Shown here: positions 1-11,630 of the stretch, in pieces
How positions within the stretch are numbered: position 1 is the first letter of the stretch
Layout: every line of letters begins with the position of its first letter
NCBI RefSeq assembly: GCF_000182925.2
Contig: NC_026502.1
Span: forward strand, 3,286,001 to 3,350,000
Length of the DNA stretch: 64,000 bases
From: Neurospora crassa OR74A
Taxonomy: Eukaryota > Ascomycota > Sordariomycetes > Sordariales > Sordariaceae
Reading direction: 5' to 3'
Program-made: the position numbers and the translations under genes
The notes under the pieces: generated by a model
What the model saw: the letters and a program-made list of their open reading frames with translations, nothing else
What the model was told of the DNA's origin: nothing
The model's database searches: none

Positions 1-88
1 CTTCCCTTCTCACTTGTCTTGATGTTCTTGCCATAAGTTTATACTCCCAAGTGTCTCCAGTGAGAGACAGAACAACACCCTACCCAAG

Positions 89-2177
89 ATGGCGTCGAAC
101 CCAACGAACACCGCGGCCCCTACGGGTGGCCTTACCGAGAAGAAGCATGACCGCCGTTCAACATCGTCCGAATCCGTCTCGGGAACCGGGTTTGCGGAAC
201 ATGCAGACCGCACCGGCACTTTTAACCAGAACGCTCGACTAGAGGCTTCAAAAAAGATAGCGAATCCTTTGGCCGGTCTAAGCCCTCAGCGTCTCGAGGC
301 CATGGGAGAAGAATATGCAATGATGGCCGGTCTCACCAGCGAGGAGGACATCAGGGCCTTTCGACTCGGAGCCAGAATCGCCGGCGATGAGAGCAACTAC
401 GACCTCATCCCGGAGCTTACTGAACGGGAGAAAGAGGTGTTGGTGCGCGAAACAACTCACAAGTGGTCTAACCCACCCATGCTTTACTGGGTTGTTGTCA
501 GTATGTAATCCCCCGAATGGTCAAAAGGAGTGCAGCAGTATGATGCTAACCACCATACTTCAAGTTTGCTCTCTATGCGCCGCCGTCCAAGGAATGGACG
601 AGACGGTCGTCAACGGCGCCCAGCTCTTCTACAAGGACAAGTTTGGCATTGGTACCGATAGCCAGAGAGACACCTGGCTTCTGGGTCTCGTCAACTCAGC
701 GCCCTACCTTTGCTGTGCCTTGATCGGCTGCTGGCTCACTGAACCGATGAACAGAATCTTTGGCAGACGAGGCACCATCTTTGTTTCTTGCATCATCTCA
801 GCCGTAGCCTGCTTCCACCAGGCCTTTACCAACACGTGGTGGCACATGTTCATCGCCCGTTTCTACCTCGGCCTTGGCATCGGTCCCAAGTCAGCCACCA
901 CCCCCATCTTCGCCGCCGAATGCTCCCCTCCCAAGCTCCGCGGTGCGCTGGTCATGCAATGGCAGATGTGGACCGCCTTCGGTATCATGGTCGGCTACAT
1001 TGCCGATCTCGCTTTCTACTTCGTTCCCGATCACGGCATCGGCCTGGGTCTGAACTGGCGTCTGATGATGGGCTCCGCCATGATCCCCGCCGTCATCGTC
1101 GTCTGCCTCGCCTTCCTCTGCCCGGAGTCGCCCCGTTGGTATCTCAGCAAGGGCCGACACCAAGACGCCTTCGGGGCGCTCTGCCGCCTGCGTTTCGAAA
1201 AGGTCCAAGCCGCCCGCGACCTCTTCTACACCCACACCCTCCTCGAAGCCGAGAAGCAAGCCATGTCGGGCGTCAAGAAGGGTAACCGCTTTAAGGAGCT
1301 CTTCACCGTGCGTCGTAACCGCAACGCGGTCATTGCCTCGTCGGGACTCATGTTCATGCAGCAGTTCTGCGGCGTCAACATCATCGCCTACTACTCCTCG
1401 GCAGTCTTCCGAGACGCCGGCTTCAGCGACGTCTCAGCACTGGCCGCCTCGCTCGGGTTTGGCGTCGTCAACTGGCTGTTTGCCATCCCGGCCATGTACA
1501 CCATCGACACTTTCGGCCGGCGCAACCTGCTGCTGACCACCTTCCCGCTCATGTCCCTCTTCCTCTTCTTTACCGGCTTCAGCTTTTGGATCCCCGAGGA
1601 CTCCAAAGCCCACATCGGCTGCATCGCGCTAGGCATTTACTTGTTCGGCATGGTCTACTCCCCCGGTGAAGGGCCGGTGCCGTTTACTTACTCGGCCGAA
1701 GCCTACCCGCTGTACATCCGGCCAATCGGCATGTCCCTCGCCACGGCGACTACCTGGTTCTTCAATTTCATTCTTTCCATCACCTGGCCTAGGATGGTCA
1801 CGGCCTTCAAGCCGCAGGGCGCGTTTGGCTGGTATGCAGGGTGGAATATCATTGGGTTTCTCTTTACCCTGTTCTTGGTCCCCGAGACCAAGGGCAAGAC
1901 GCTGGAGGAGCTCGATCACGTGTTTGACGTGCCGTTGAAGAAGTTGGTCAGGTATGGGGCAGATCAGAGCTTGTGGTTCTTCCATAGGGGAAAGAATGGA
2001 AATGGAATGAGGCCGACGGCGCCTAGTGCGGAGATGTATCATGGGGATGCGGAGCGGATGAACGAGGTGGTTAGCGGGCAGCAGCTTGGGGAGGGTGAGA
2101 GGGAGAAGAGGTGGAACAAGGAACAAGAGAGGGAAGGGGGGATTATGGGACGAGGGGATGCTGCTGGGAAGGTGTAG
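89..2177 (+). CDS. MFS sugar transporter (sugar porter family), two exons
   Basis: Predicted plasma-membrane hexose or pentose transporter of the major facilitator superfamily. Exons are 89-500 and 565-2177. The intron (501-564) has a GTATGT donor, a GCTAAC branch and a CAAG acceptor. Joining it keeps the frame and gives 674 residues. Sugar-porter signatures are visible: FGRRG near residues 203-207, PESPRWYLSKGR near 324-335 and VPETKGKTLEELD near 576-588. About twelve hydrophobic segments lie between residue 130 and 590. The first 125 residues are a hydrophilic cytosolic extension (NPLAGLSPQRLEAMGEEY) as found in several fungal sugar porters, and the tail is charged. The start is the first ATG after a short leader. 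The family is clear; the substrate cannot be read from the sequence, so no symbol is given. Confidence 0.93.
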
Positions 2178-4373
2178 TAGGTTTTGTTTCTGTTTAAGTT
2201 GGAGGATCAAGAAGGAGGATGGGATGGTAATGATGGACGCCTTATGCGATATGACTCAAGACTCACGATTCGACTTCTTTGTATTTATATATCTTCTTCA
2301 TTTTTTTTAAGGATACCATTTAGACCTTGAGTATATGCAGCAAAACTCAAGGCAGCCTTTGCCCCCCTCTTGTTATTGACAGTCTTTTCATTCAGAAGAT
2401 GTTACTCCCCTAACGCGCCATGTCAACCATAACCACCACCACCACCACACAGCCACTCCATCTTCCTTGTTACAAAACTTTACCCGACAACCGACATCTA
2501 CCCTTGACTTGATGCTCATTGGACAATCGTCATCATCATCTCCGTACACCATGTACAATGTACAATTTTTGGTGAGCGGAATGGCGCGGGTAACCAACCC
2601 TTACCATAGGTTTCCGTTGCATGCACAGCCACACTTCCGTGCCCCTATCACCAAAGAGGATTACACCACACTAGTCACGGCACAGAAGAAAAGGAGGGAG
2701 GCATTGTCAGCACAATCGACCACCGGACCGCCGTCCATTACCCGATTGAAACAGGGAAGGAGGCTCAAATGAAAAAAAAAAAAAAAAAAAGAGATTGGGA
2801 CAAATGAAATAAATCGGGAGGGGAAACATACAGAAAGCATCCTATTCGTCCTATTCGTTGAATTGGATGGATGGATGGATGCGGTGAGGTAGCATGGCAT
2901 GAATGGCATGGCATGGGCGAACAGCTATGTACACTATTTTCAACAAGGAAAGGAAACGAGGCGGCCGCAAGGCAACCAGACTAGTGCCGTTCGCCAACAA
3001 TACATAACGAACGGTGCGCGTTCGGCGTGGGTAAGGGGTGTAATAAACACATATGAGCCTCATCACTTGGGGTTGCTTCTAACTGTGCAATGTCTGTTTT
3101 TGCCCCCTTTTTTTTTTTTTTTTTTCCTTTTCTTTTGAAGGCGATAGAAAAGCTTTTGCTCACGAATTCATTCCCACTTGGTAGTTTACTTGGCCTCATC
3201 ATGGTCTCCAACGCAAGAGTCCAGGAGCAACCTACTACATGGTTCGGCCGCCGCCGCCCGTCGGCCTGTCTGCCTAAAGTTCTCCAAGTCCGATCTGGCA
3301 AGTGGGATGTCGCCGTCTGGCAGCCTTTCTCCTCACCGATGAGTGATGCCCCCTCTTTCTTACTGTAACTTCTTCTTCTCTCAGCATCACCGGTTGTACA
3401 GCGGGTCATGAGGATGATACACTCAGTCAGCAACCAACAACGTTCACGCATACTCGAACCCAAACCGTCGAAGAAAGAGAATTTGATTGCGCCGTACAGC
3501 TCTTCCGTTTGAATCGATTGACGATTTCAACCCATCACCGGAGACCCGCTCGCCGTCGATATCAGCACAAAAAGCCAAAGCAAAAAAAAAAATCCTCGTC
3601 GTCATTAACATAAACATCTTCAGTCATCGGTCATCATCATCCAAAAGAAAACGTATCAAAAATCTCGACAGAAACAGATATCGGTTACCGAATCCCCTCA
3701 GCCAGCCGATCGATTTTCTCAATCATAATAAACCATCGAGCCGCGAAACATAACAATAACAAAATGATGTAAGAAGTTGTCATCAATCATAATCATAATC
3801 ATCAGCATCCAACATAATGGCGAGGAGAGAAGAGCAAGAAAAAAGACGTCAACACAACGCTCAACAGCAACAAGCCCGAAAGCCAACAACCAAGCCCACC
3901 GATCCCTATAATTCATATCCCATCCCGTCGGATATCCACATGCTCCTCCTCGGTTGTCTGCATCGTGCATCGCATCCCCGTCCGCAGGTGCAGGTGTAAT
4001 GCAAGCGACACCCGTGACAGACATCAATCAATCAGGGAACATGATGACGTGTACATCGGTGGCCTATCCGAACTTCGGGAACGACGAAACGAAGACCAAG
4101 ACGAAAGACTAGAAAATGAGAGAGAGAGGGAAGAATGAAAGGGGTATCGGAGTTTTTCAAACGAATATTCCTCCGTGATTTTGGCTCAACGATGGACCTG
4201 CCCAGACGAAGACAAAGACAAAACCGCCCCGAAGAAGGTTGACCGGATGAGCAACTGACCGACTGACAACGGCCAAGAACGGCCAAGGACCGACGACCAG
4301 AAGCAAGAGAAGAGGTCAAGAGTAACATCTCTCTTTCCTTTGAGTCATGGCCTTTTTTTTCTGTTCCATCCTT
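2178..4373. other. Intergenic region, no gene seen
   Basis: This 2.2 kb holds the 3' ends of two convergent genes. It contains a GGAT tetranucleotide run (2864-2881), an A tract of 19 (2772-2790) and a T tract of 18 (3108-3125). The open frames here are short, of poor composition and overlap one another on both strands, so none is called. Confidence 0.6.
2864..2881. repeat. GGAT tetranucleotide repeat
   Basis: About four and a half tandem copies of GGAT in the region between convergent genes. Confidence 0.85.
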
Positions 4374-5174
4374 TCAAGGACGGCGGCGTTCCGGCCTCTG
4401 TCTCCTGCGCTCTTGACGTCTCAACTCCTGAGGCGATCGATACCACCCATCATTATCCGGCGGAGTCAGCGGGCCAAGTGGTCCGCTTTGCCGACCCTGG
4501 CTTTGGCCATGTTGGTGGTACCTCTCATATGACACCGACCCCGGCGTGCCGGGGATCCTCAACTGCGGCGGCAGCTCCGTGTAGTTCCTGATGTCCTCGT
4601 ACACCTCATCTCCAATCTTGCCAAGGCGGTACAAGTGCGCGGCCATCCAAAAGTCCGGACGCATGCTCTCCAAAGTCAGGCGAGGGTCGTCAAAGATGTG
4701 ATCGTGGATGTGCCACATACGTCGGAGGAAGTTCTGCTGGCGCTCGGCTTTGTCGGCGCGCTCGTCGACGGTGAATTCGTAGTCGTTGCAGAACCAGCAG
4801 ACCAACCTGCTGGGCAATTGGTGGCTCAGGTGATGCAGGTGGTGGTTGATCCAGAGGTTCCCCTCGCTGATATGAAATTCTTCGTCGCAGTTTAGAATGC
4901 CGCAGAACTCGCACCATAGTTCGTGGGCGTCTGGATCAGAGCCGCCTGAGGGCCCGTTGATTCCTACCCAAGGGGACCGATCAGGACCTCGAGTTGGGGC
5001 GGTGAGGTCCGTGGACGATCGCCTTGAGGGTGCAGTGGATGTGGTGTAATTGGAATCGGTGACGGACGAGTCGTCATCATCGTTGTACCTGTCATATGAG
5101 GACTGTCTTCTCTGTCCAGTGCTGTAGCTCCTGGAGTAGTCCTCTATGTGCTCTGCTGAGGTATGGTACGACAT
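4374..5174 (-). CDS. Fungal protein of unknown function with paired CxxC motifs
   Basis: Single-exon gene of 266 residues starting at a real ATG (5172-5174). Residues 1-80 are Ser/Thr/Asp-rich and probably disordered. The core (about 85-200) looks folded. It has Cys pairs at 88/91 and 126/129, an extra Cys at 96, a run of His between 101 and 118, and a WHIHDH stretch near 154-159, which suggests one or two zinc-binding sites. A well-formed segment (LESMRPDFWMAAHLYRLGKI) follows, then a basic Gln/Arg-rich tail. I do not recognise a named family, and the zinc-binding idea is inference from Cys/His spacing. The leader may contain an intron: a GTAAGT donor near 5658 and a CTGAC...ACAG acceptor near 5380 on the minus strand. 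Confidence 0.8.
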   Translation of the reverse strand: MSYHTSAEHIEDYSRSYSTGQRRQSSYDRYNDDDDSSVTDSNYTTSTAPSRRSSTDLTAPTRGPDRSPWVGINGPSGGSDPDAHELWCEFCGILNCDEEFHISEGNLWINHHLHHLSHQLPSRLVCWFCNDYEFTVDERADKAERQQNFLRRMWHIHDHIFDDPRLTLESMRPDFWMAAHLYRLGKIGDEVYEDIRNYTELPPQLRIPGTPGSVSYERYHQHGQSQGRQSGPLGPLTPPDNDGWYRSPQELRRQERRRQRPERRRP

Positions 5175-8100
5175 CGCGGGGTTGGCCAGAGTGGGATGGC
5201 GATGAAGGTCAGTCGGACAAGCGGCAGCGGGGAAGTCTTGGATAGGGAAGGGTAAGCAAGTGTTCTGCTTCCTCCAACGTGGGGGTCCCTTCGAGGTCTG
5301 GAAACCAGGCTGGGTGAAACGTTCCGTTGCGGATGACGATGAGCCAAATCCGGTTATAAAGATGTCACTTGTTGTTCTCTGTCGTTTAGGTCAGAACATG
5401 GACTCTCATAGATAAACCAAAGCTGGTGACACCGGAGAAAAAGAGCCACTGGATCTCATCTTCGACAGAAAAGCAAACGCGAACAATAAAAAAGAAGAGA
5501 GGATGCTAAGAGGGTATCCTGGGGTACAGGCGCTGGGACAAGTGCTTGGGGTGCACGCAGCGAGCCCATCGTGGTAGCCAGCACTGTGTATAGGTGCCAT
5601 TGCCGAGAGACAGAGAGTGGGGGGATATGCATGGTTCTTACTTGAGAACGGGAACACTTACATTAGCGAATCGAGTGTTTCCGTAGGTGGGAATTGCAGT
5701 TGTGTACCACAAGCTCTCGAAAGCTCCAAGTGGCACTTGATGGGATCGCGATAGAAAAGAGCTGCTAGCTAGTAGCTGGGAGTCAAAAGAATTCGGGGTT
5801 TATGTTATCTTGGAGTAGGAAAAAGTGTTATCGAAAAGACGAAGAGACGTTCTGGGAAGACTTGAGCAGCCGGTGGAAGCTGAAATATATAGCTTCGGAG
5901 CTTGGAAGTTGAAGGGAACTTGACGTCCGTCGTGGGTTATGTTCTAGATGGAAGTTGAGGAAGCAATAGTCATTCTTCCATGGAAAAAGGAAGAGGTAAT
6001 TGGGCCGATGGAGATGTTATATCGCGAGCTCTCAGTGTCCTCACCTCTCCCCGGTTTCCCATTCGAAAGCTTCCCGTCTTTTACCTGAATTGCACTCATA
6101 TGACCACCTCCTCAGGTCGCGTATGGCAAGTGAGCCTAATGCGCGTCCACAACATCAAACTCGAATATCTCACCCTTCCCTCACCCTTCCCTCACCGGCC
6201 CACACACCCACCACGAGTCCGTGGGGTGTATCACCATCGGGTCGGGCCTCTGTTTCTCTTCCTTAGATCAGGACGGCTAGTTGGATATTCCAAATTTTGT
6301 TGTTGCCCCGCCCTTTTCCCCATTCTCCCCCCTTGTCGAGCTGATTCCCGTTTTGCCCGACTGAAATTTTGGGAGCTGGTTGGTTTCCCGGTTGTTTCGC
6401 GCGTTTTCTGGCCTCTTGAAGAGAGACAACACATCTTTTGTCTAGTGGAATATAAGTTTCGGGAGGAGGGGTAAAAGGGGCAAATGGTACTCGGGACGGA
6501 TGTACCTCTGGCACTAGCTCTTTAGTGTCTTTTTTTTTTATTCCTCCTCCAAGATGCCTACCCAGCGACCATGATCAAACCAAACACTTGACTGGCGACA
6601 AACATGTGTACCTCGGATGGGCTAATCCATTCGAGCGGAATGATCAACTTCACAATGAAACGTGATGTCGTGCCAGTGCCAGCCAGACGGGCGTGTTATC
6701 CGCATTTGCCTTTGCCGGTGATCCCCTTTCTTTTCCATCTCATCTCTGACGACAGACAGGACAAGAGGAAGGTTGGGCTACAGTTGGCAGGGGCATATGG
6801 TAAGGTCATCCAGGTTTAATCAAGCGGCCATCATATACCCGGAATGGAAACGCGGCGAGAAAAAGATTTGCGATGCCGATGCGTCTCCTACTTCCTCTTT
6901 CTCGGAGACGGCATGCAGTCCAAATGAAAGCCTGTAAGACTTTCTCCCCAACCTGCTCTGCAACACAGCACCTGTTCGCCTTTTTCTTAGTCAATGAATG
7001 GGATACATGGTGGGTGTGCGGAGAACCTGCAGTGGACGCCGAACAAGGGGGAGAAAAAAAGAATGTTTGGTGAGGTGGCTTGAGATGATGTGGCTTTCGT
7101 TGCTGCTTCATACGATATGCAGGTTTTGAAAAAAGCAATGCGGTAGTGCAGCATACAATAGTCTGCAGGTTCAGACCCGTTCGTTCGAGGAACTGAGTGG
7201 ATGTCTGCAGCAGCGTAGCATAACTGACGGGATGGAGACGGTTGCCGAATATTGATTTCACATTGTGAAACCAAGGAGCTACTATCAGCCATATCCAAAG
7301 TACCCATAACTCCACGCGGGTGTAAAACCCCTTTGGTACGTTTTCGTTTGGTTGACTCTTCAATTGGATTCCACGAGTGATGTTCATATTCGCTCGGCAG
7401 GGTATCTTCCCTTCCCTTTCCCCCCTCATTGTTGTCTTTGCCGCATCTTCGGATCGTGGAACACGTGGCAGCGTACCTACGTCGTGAACCTCTATATGGA
7501 ATGTTCTGCGATGGGTTCACAGAACCCCTATCCCCAGAGGAAGCCAGAGATATGCGACAAGAGATCACGCCTTTGCATCTGGAGCACGTACAGATATCTA
7601 CGTGGCACCTTTCAGTCGGCTTGCATATCCGGCTTACCAGCCAATCCGTGTTGAGAATAGAAAAAGCCAACATGTGAAGATAGTTAGTCAATCCAATCGC
7701 GAAGCTATCCAGTGCGTTGGGTAAGCATCTTCGCCAGGAGAGTCTAAGTGCTTGCATCTTCAACTCGCATAGATGTGCTTGTGACCCATGGCTCGGTGTT
7801 GCGGATTCCTGATGACCACTTTGTTTGGCATCGGTCAATCCCAAGCTAAGATGGATAATGCCTATCGAGAAACGTCGCATATGCGGAAAGGTTGAAATCC
7901 AGCCATCTCTTTAGTCAATCCTTCACAACCTTGCTTGGTATCAATTGGTATAGGCCAACAGCTCACCCGGTGAAGAAGGTTTCATCGTAGGAATATCTTT
8001 CACATGAACTGCGAAGAAGAACGTATTCCGATACCCTTCTGACCACCCTCTTCTTCTTTTGACAAGCAGGGGTGCACGGTGGGGGACGGGATCAGCTCCG

Positions 8101-9124
8101 GGTCAGCTCCCGGAGATGCAGAGAGACAAAAGGATGGGTGGGAAATGGGTAAAGCGAAATGGTATGTAGTCATGCCAAGAAGACCGCAAAGAATTCGGAA
8201 GACGTGGGCTTCCCGGAAGAGCTGGGTTGCATGTCACGGCGCCGAAATGGCGATCCCCTGGTGATAATCAGTAACCACCATCTGGCTTTTGCATCACCAA
8301 CCATGCCAGTTGCTAGCCTTAAGGGGCATTTGGTAGCGCGAAAAAAAGGATATTGAGGCTCCGCTAGCCCAAATCAAATGATGAAGCTGAAAGTCCCATC
8401 CTCTGACAAAATGATGATTGGTGCGTCAGTTATCACAGTTCTCCTCTTCATGCGTGGAAGATGTCTCCTGCGTGTCTTCAATCCATGTTCATGCGGATGG
8501 ACACGCGGTGCTATTGCTGTCCTTGAGTGGCAGATGCTTACGGAGAAGAGGAACATCTCACAGACTTATGGCGTTCCTCATCCTGGGACTTCCGTCAGTT
8601 GTTTTTTCGGTAGGGATAGTCGCTGCATAACCTGACACGTCTTTTGGGGGGCGAGACGTCCACATGGCCTTGAGTTGAGAGGGAGTTGATTGAGGTGTGA
8701 CGTGATTCTCTCCGAGCTCCAAGAGATGCGAGGTTCTTCCCCAGATAGCCGGCTCGTGCCCGACACGAAAACTCTCGCCACGGCGCGGGGCTTGCATTTC
8801 TTCCCCATGTAGTTAGGCTGTCGGCTTCGGTACGTTGGGCATCAACTCATCAACGTGCCGAATTGGTGGTGGGTAACCGCTTCGTTCCGGGCCGCGGAAA
8901 TAACTCCTGCACAACGTCCCTTCCAGAACCAATAATCGACATATGAAGAACATTATACCGCGGCCAGTAATGGCACCGAGCAGGAGTTGTTAATCTGTTG
9001 ATCTTGTTGCCGGATTCGTTCGCGAACTTTAGCTCGTTTCATCTGGGACCGCAAGCTCGTCAACCACAAAGTGGCAGACAGGAAGATCGCTTAAAATTAT
9101 CGAATCGGTCGTTGGAGCATTGCT
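5175..9124. other. Long intergenic region with no convincing gene
   Basis: The first part (5175 to about 5950) is probably promoter and leader of the minus-strand gene at 4374-5174. From about 6000 to 9124 the open frames on both strands lack codon structure, and several depend on non-ATG starts. The only stretch with protein-like composition is 7429-7677 on the plus strand, listed separately. Confidence 0.5.
7429..7677 (+). pseudogene. Possible isolated coding fragment
   Basis: An 82-codon open stretch with protein-like composition (for example HLRIVEHVAAYLRREPLYG and PLSPEEARDMRQE), with charged and amphipathic runs unlike the surrounding frames. It has no ATG at its left end (the first codon is TTG), is preceded in frame by a stop about 50 bases upstream, and no splice partner was found. 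It may be the remnant of a lost gene or one exon of an unresolved gene. I do not recognise a family. Confidence 0.2.
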
Positions 9125-10680
9125 TCACACTTCCGGGCTGCAAAGCACCCTGGCTTTGGTGATGACATTGGTCCATTGGAGCTGCCCACCGCTTTCGTCA
9201 CCCTGTTTGATGATGCCTGGAAACGTGACGCAGCAGATTTCCCTATCCGACAAGTTCTCCTCGTCCTCGCCACCGATGTCTTCCATCGTGGCTGCATCGA
9301 AAAGCACTCGTTGATGTGGCAGAATCTCAGGCATGTTGACCTTGAATATGGCTTTCTGGACGACGAGAAGCCGTGACATGTCGATCGCGCCGTTGACAAG
9401 ATGTCTCAGCCCCTGATTCCGTGCCTCAATAGCTTTGGTATCGACTTCCGTGATATCACCTAGTAGATTATTGGTTTTGTTGACGAAGGCGTCGATAATG
9501 GCGGCTGTCTCGGCTTGTAGCTTCTGGTCGGCTTCCCGTTTCAGGATGGAAAGAGTCAAGGCGCGCCACTGGTTGATAGACTCGGGTGTTGATACTGGGT
9601 AAGCCAAAGAGGTCAGTTCCAATCCCATCTCCAAGGGTCCATGGAATGTACCATACCGATTGCCCCAAGCATTTCCTCTGTCTCCCTAACCACCCGCTCC
9701 TGCTTCCCGGTCAAGCCAACAAAATAAGCCCGAAATACCATCTCCACCAACAGCCTCGACACCACACTCTGTATCAAGTGTATTTTGCCACCCATGCCTA
9801 ATATCTCCTCAAACATGGGCACCACCTTCTCCAACTCCTCCATCCGCACCCCCTCCAACCCTTCAGTCTTGACCTTGGCCCTCCTGAAATTCACCAAGAC
9901 CCAATTTTGCAACTCATTTCCAAGCTTCGCCATGGCGGCCCCAAGCACCTCATCACTAACCTGCTGCGCCGCCCCTGTCGCTTCCGCCCGCGTGCTATTG
10001 CTCACCCACTCCTTCAGCCCGCGCATCTGCCGTCGCAGGTCGCGGATCTCGTCCTCGCGCTCGCGCAAGCTCTGCTGGGCGGCGTTCCAGTCGGAGCGGA
10101 GCTCGTCGCGTTCGGTGCGGAGGGCGTCGGCTTCCAGCCGTAGAAGGCGTAGCTCGTGGGCGGTGGTGGATGTCAGCGAGGAGAAAGAGGAGAGCGAGGA
10201 GGAGGCGTTGGTGAGAGCGTCGAGGGTCCGTTGGTACGAGAGCTCGAGGTGGGCTATGCGGTCGTCTTTTTGCTTGAGGAGGTCCTCGGTTGTTGTGGGT
10301 GTAGGTGTTGTTGATCTTAGTGCGGGTATGGGTGAGGGCGAGGTTCTCATGCTTGAACTGGAGCTGGAGGGGTCTGTTGTAGCTGTAGTTGTGTTTGTAT
10401 TTGTAGTGGTACCTCCCTCCGTAACCATGAATCTAGTCCCGCGCGGCGTGCTTGTGCTACTACCGAGGGCATCGGGAGAAGGACAAGGAGAGAGTGCTGC
10501 TCGCGCCGGCGGAGCTATGGCTTGAGCCAAGCTACCTGGTCGTGGACTTCGAGTAGCACTTCTTGATGGTGATGTTGACGGAGAGCCAGCATTTCGTAGA
10601 CTGCGCACGAAGGAAGGACTGCGAGGACTCTCTGAAGAAACGCGGTGTTTCTCCGGGGTTCCCAGAGTCTTACGAGGCAT
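9125..10680 (-). CDS. Coiled-coil protein of unknown function, two exons
   Basis: Exon 1 is 9657-10680 and exon 2 is 9125-9594. The 62-base intron (9595-9656) has a GTATGG donor, a CTGAC branch and a CCCAG acceptor. Joining gives 497 residues. The start is ATG at 10680 (MPRKTLGTPEK); the open frame extends upstream only through a GTG. Residues 1-130 are rich in Ser, Pro and Thr with many SP dipeptides and look disordered, with possible kinase sites. About 131-228 form a strongly charged coiled coil. The C-terminal 260 residues are helical and probably a folded domain. This layout is seen in Sordariomycete proteins without an assigned role; I do not recognise the family. A structural or scaffold function is only a guess. 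Confidence 0.85.
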
Positions 10681-11630
10681 ATTGATGGTGTGTACACAGT
10701 AACTTTGTGTGAACAGAGAAGACACGCTCGAGTAATTACCGTAACGCGAAAAGAAAAAAGAATGCGCTCTGATTTTTGCTTTGCTCGTTACGCGACATGC
10801 TGATCTGCAATGTCTCGTTGTAAGATCGATGTTGTCGTCGTCGTAGCCGCGCTTGCTGTTGAGGCCAATGTGGGCGATTGTTGTTGCCTAGAGAGCCGGA
10901 GGTCCAAATATCACACTCAGCGGCCTAAATCCCAGTATAGCACTGCAGCCTTCCTTGTGCCTGCCCCTCGGCTCCTAAACAATCAAGTGGGATTCATAAA
11001 GTCGAGTCACTCTTTCCCACCAGAAGAGTTCCATTCTGTTCATCAGCTGGTTCGGTTAGCTTCAGCTCTGCGTCGTTCACGCCTGCCGTTAACAAGTCCC
11101 GTGGTCCTCTTAACCCCTGTCAATCCTGCCTGCCACTTTACGGCTTCGGCACTCCTTCCAAAAAAGCGGGGCCCTTCGATGAATGGGACACGACAGGGAT
11201 CATGGTCTGTTGCCGTGCCCTCAGCAACGTTCGGCGGGCAGCTCCGTTGAACAAAACATGGCATTCAGGGGTTGACCCATGGAAGCCCCTCTGCCCCTCT
11301 CTCCTCAGGCCGAACTTGTAGTGTGGTGTATGTATGTACTTGTACGTACAATGTACAGCTTCGGAGCTTACACACAGTAGATACAACCGTGGGAAGAAGA
11401 GCCCAAGCACGATACATAGTGTACATGTAAGTACGATAGCCTAACGGGAGATCTACGGCTACATCTCTTTCGCTTCATTCCATCTCTCTCGCACAAGACG
11501 AGTTAGCGTGGCTCGTGGATCCCTCGGGCCTTTGTCGGACTGGATCGAGGAATACCGATTGCCAGTACATCTCTTTCTTTTGACTAGTATATAATTGTGG
11601 TTCATCAATCTCTAAAGCCCACGTATGTTT
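10681..11630. other. Intergenic region between two minus-strand genes
   Basis: This holds the promoter of the coiled-coil gene and the 3' end of the 2H-phosphoesterase gene. A stretch rich in TGTA/GTAC words at 11,325-11,430 (TGTATGTACTTGTACGTACA) is the only notable feature. No open frame looks like a gene. Confidence 0.5.

Noticed and set aside
6806-7880. Two long overlapping minus-strand open frames (207 and 297 codons)
   Set aside because: Composition is not protein-like, with scattered Cys, His and Arg and no conserved block. They overlap each other in different frames and show no splice structure.
9785-10525. 246-codon plus-strand open frame
   Set aside because: Antisense of the coiled-coil gene; Ser/Arg/Val-rich shadow with no domain.
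10681-10725. Upstream extension of the coiled-coil gene to 10725
   Set aside because: That codon is GTG; the first ATG in frame is at 10680.
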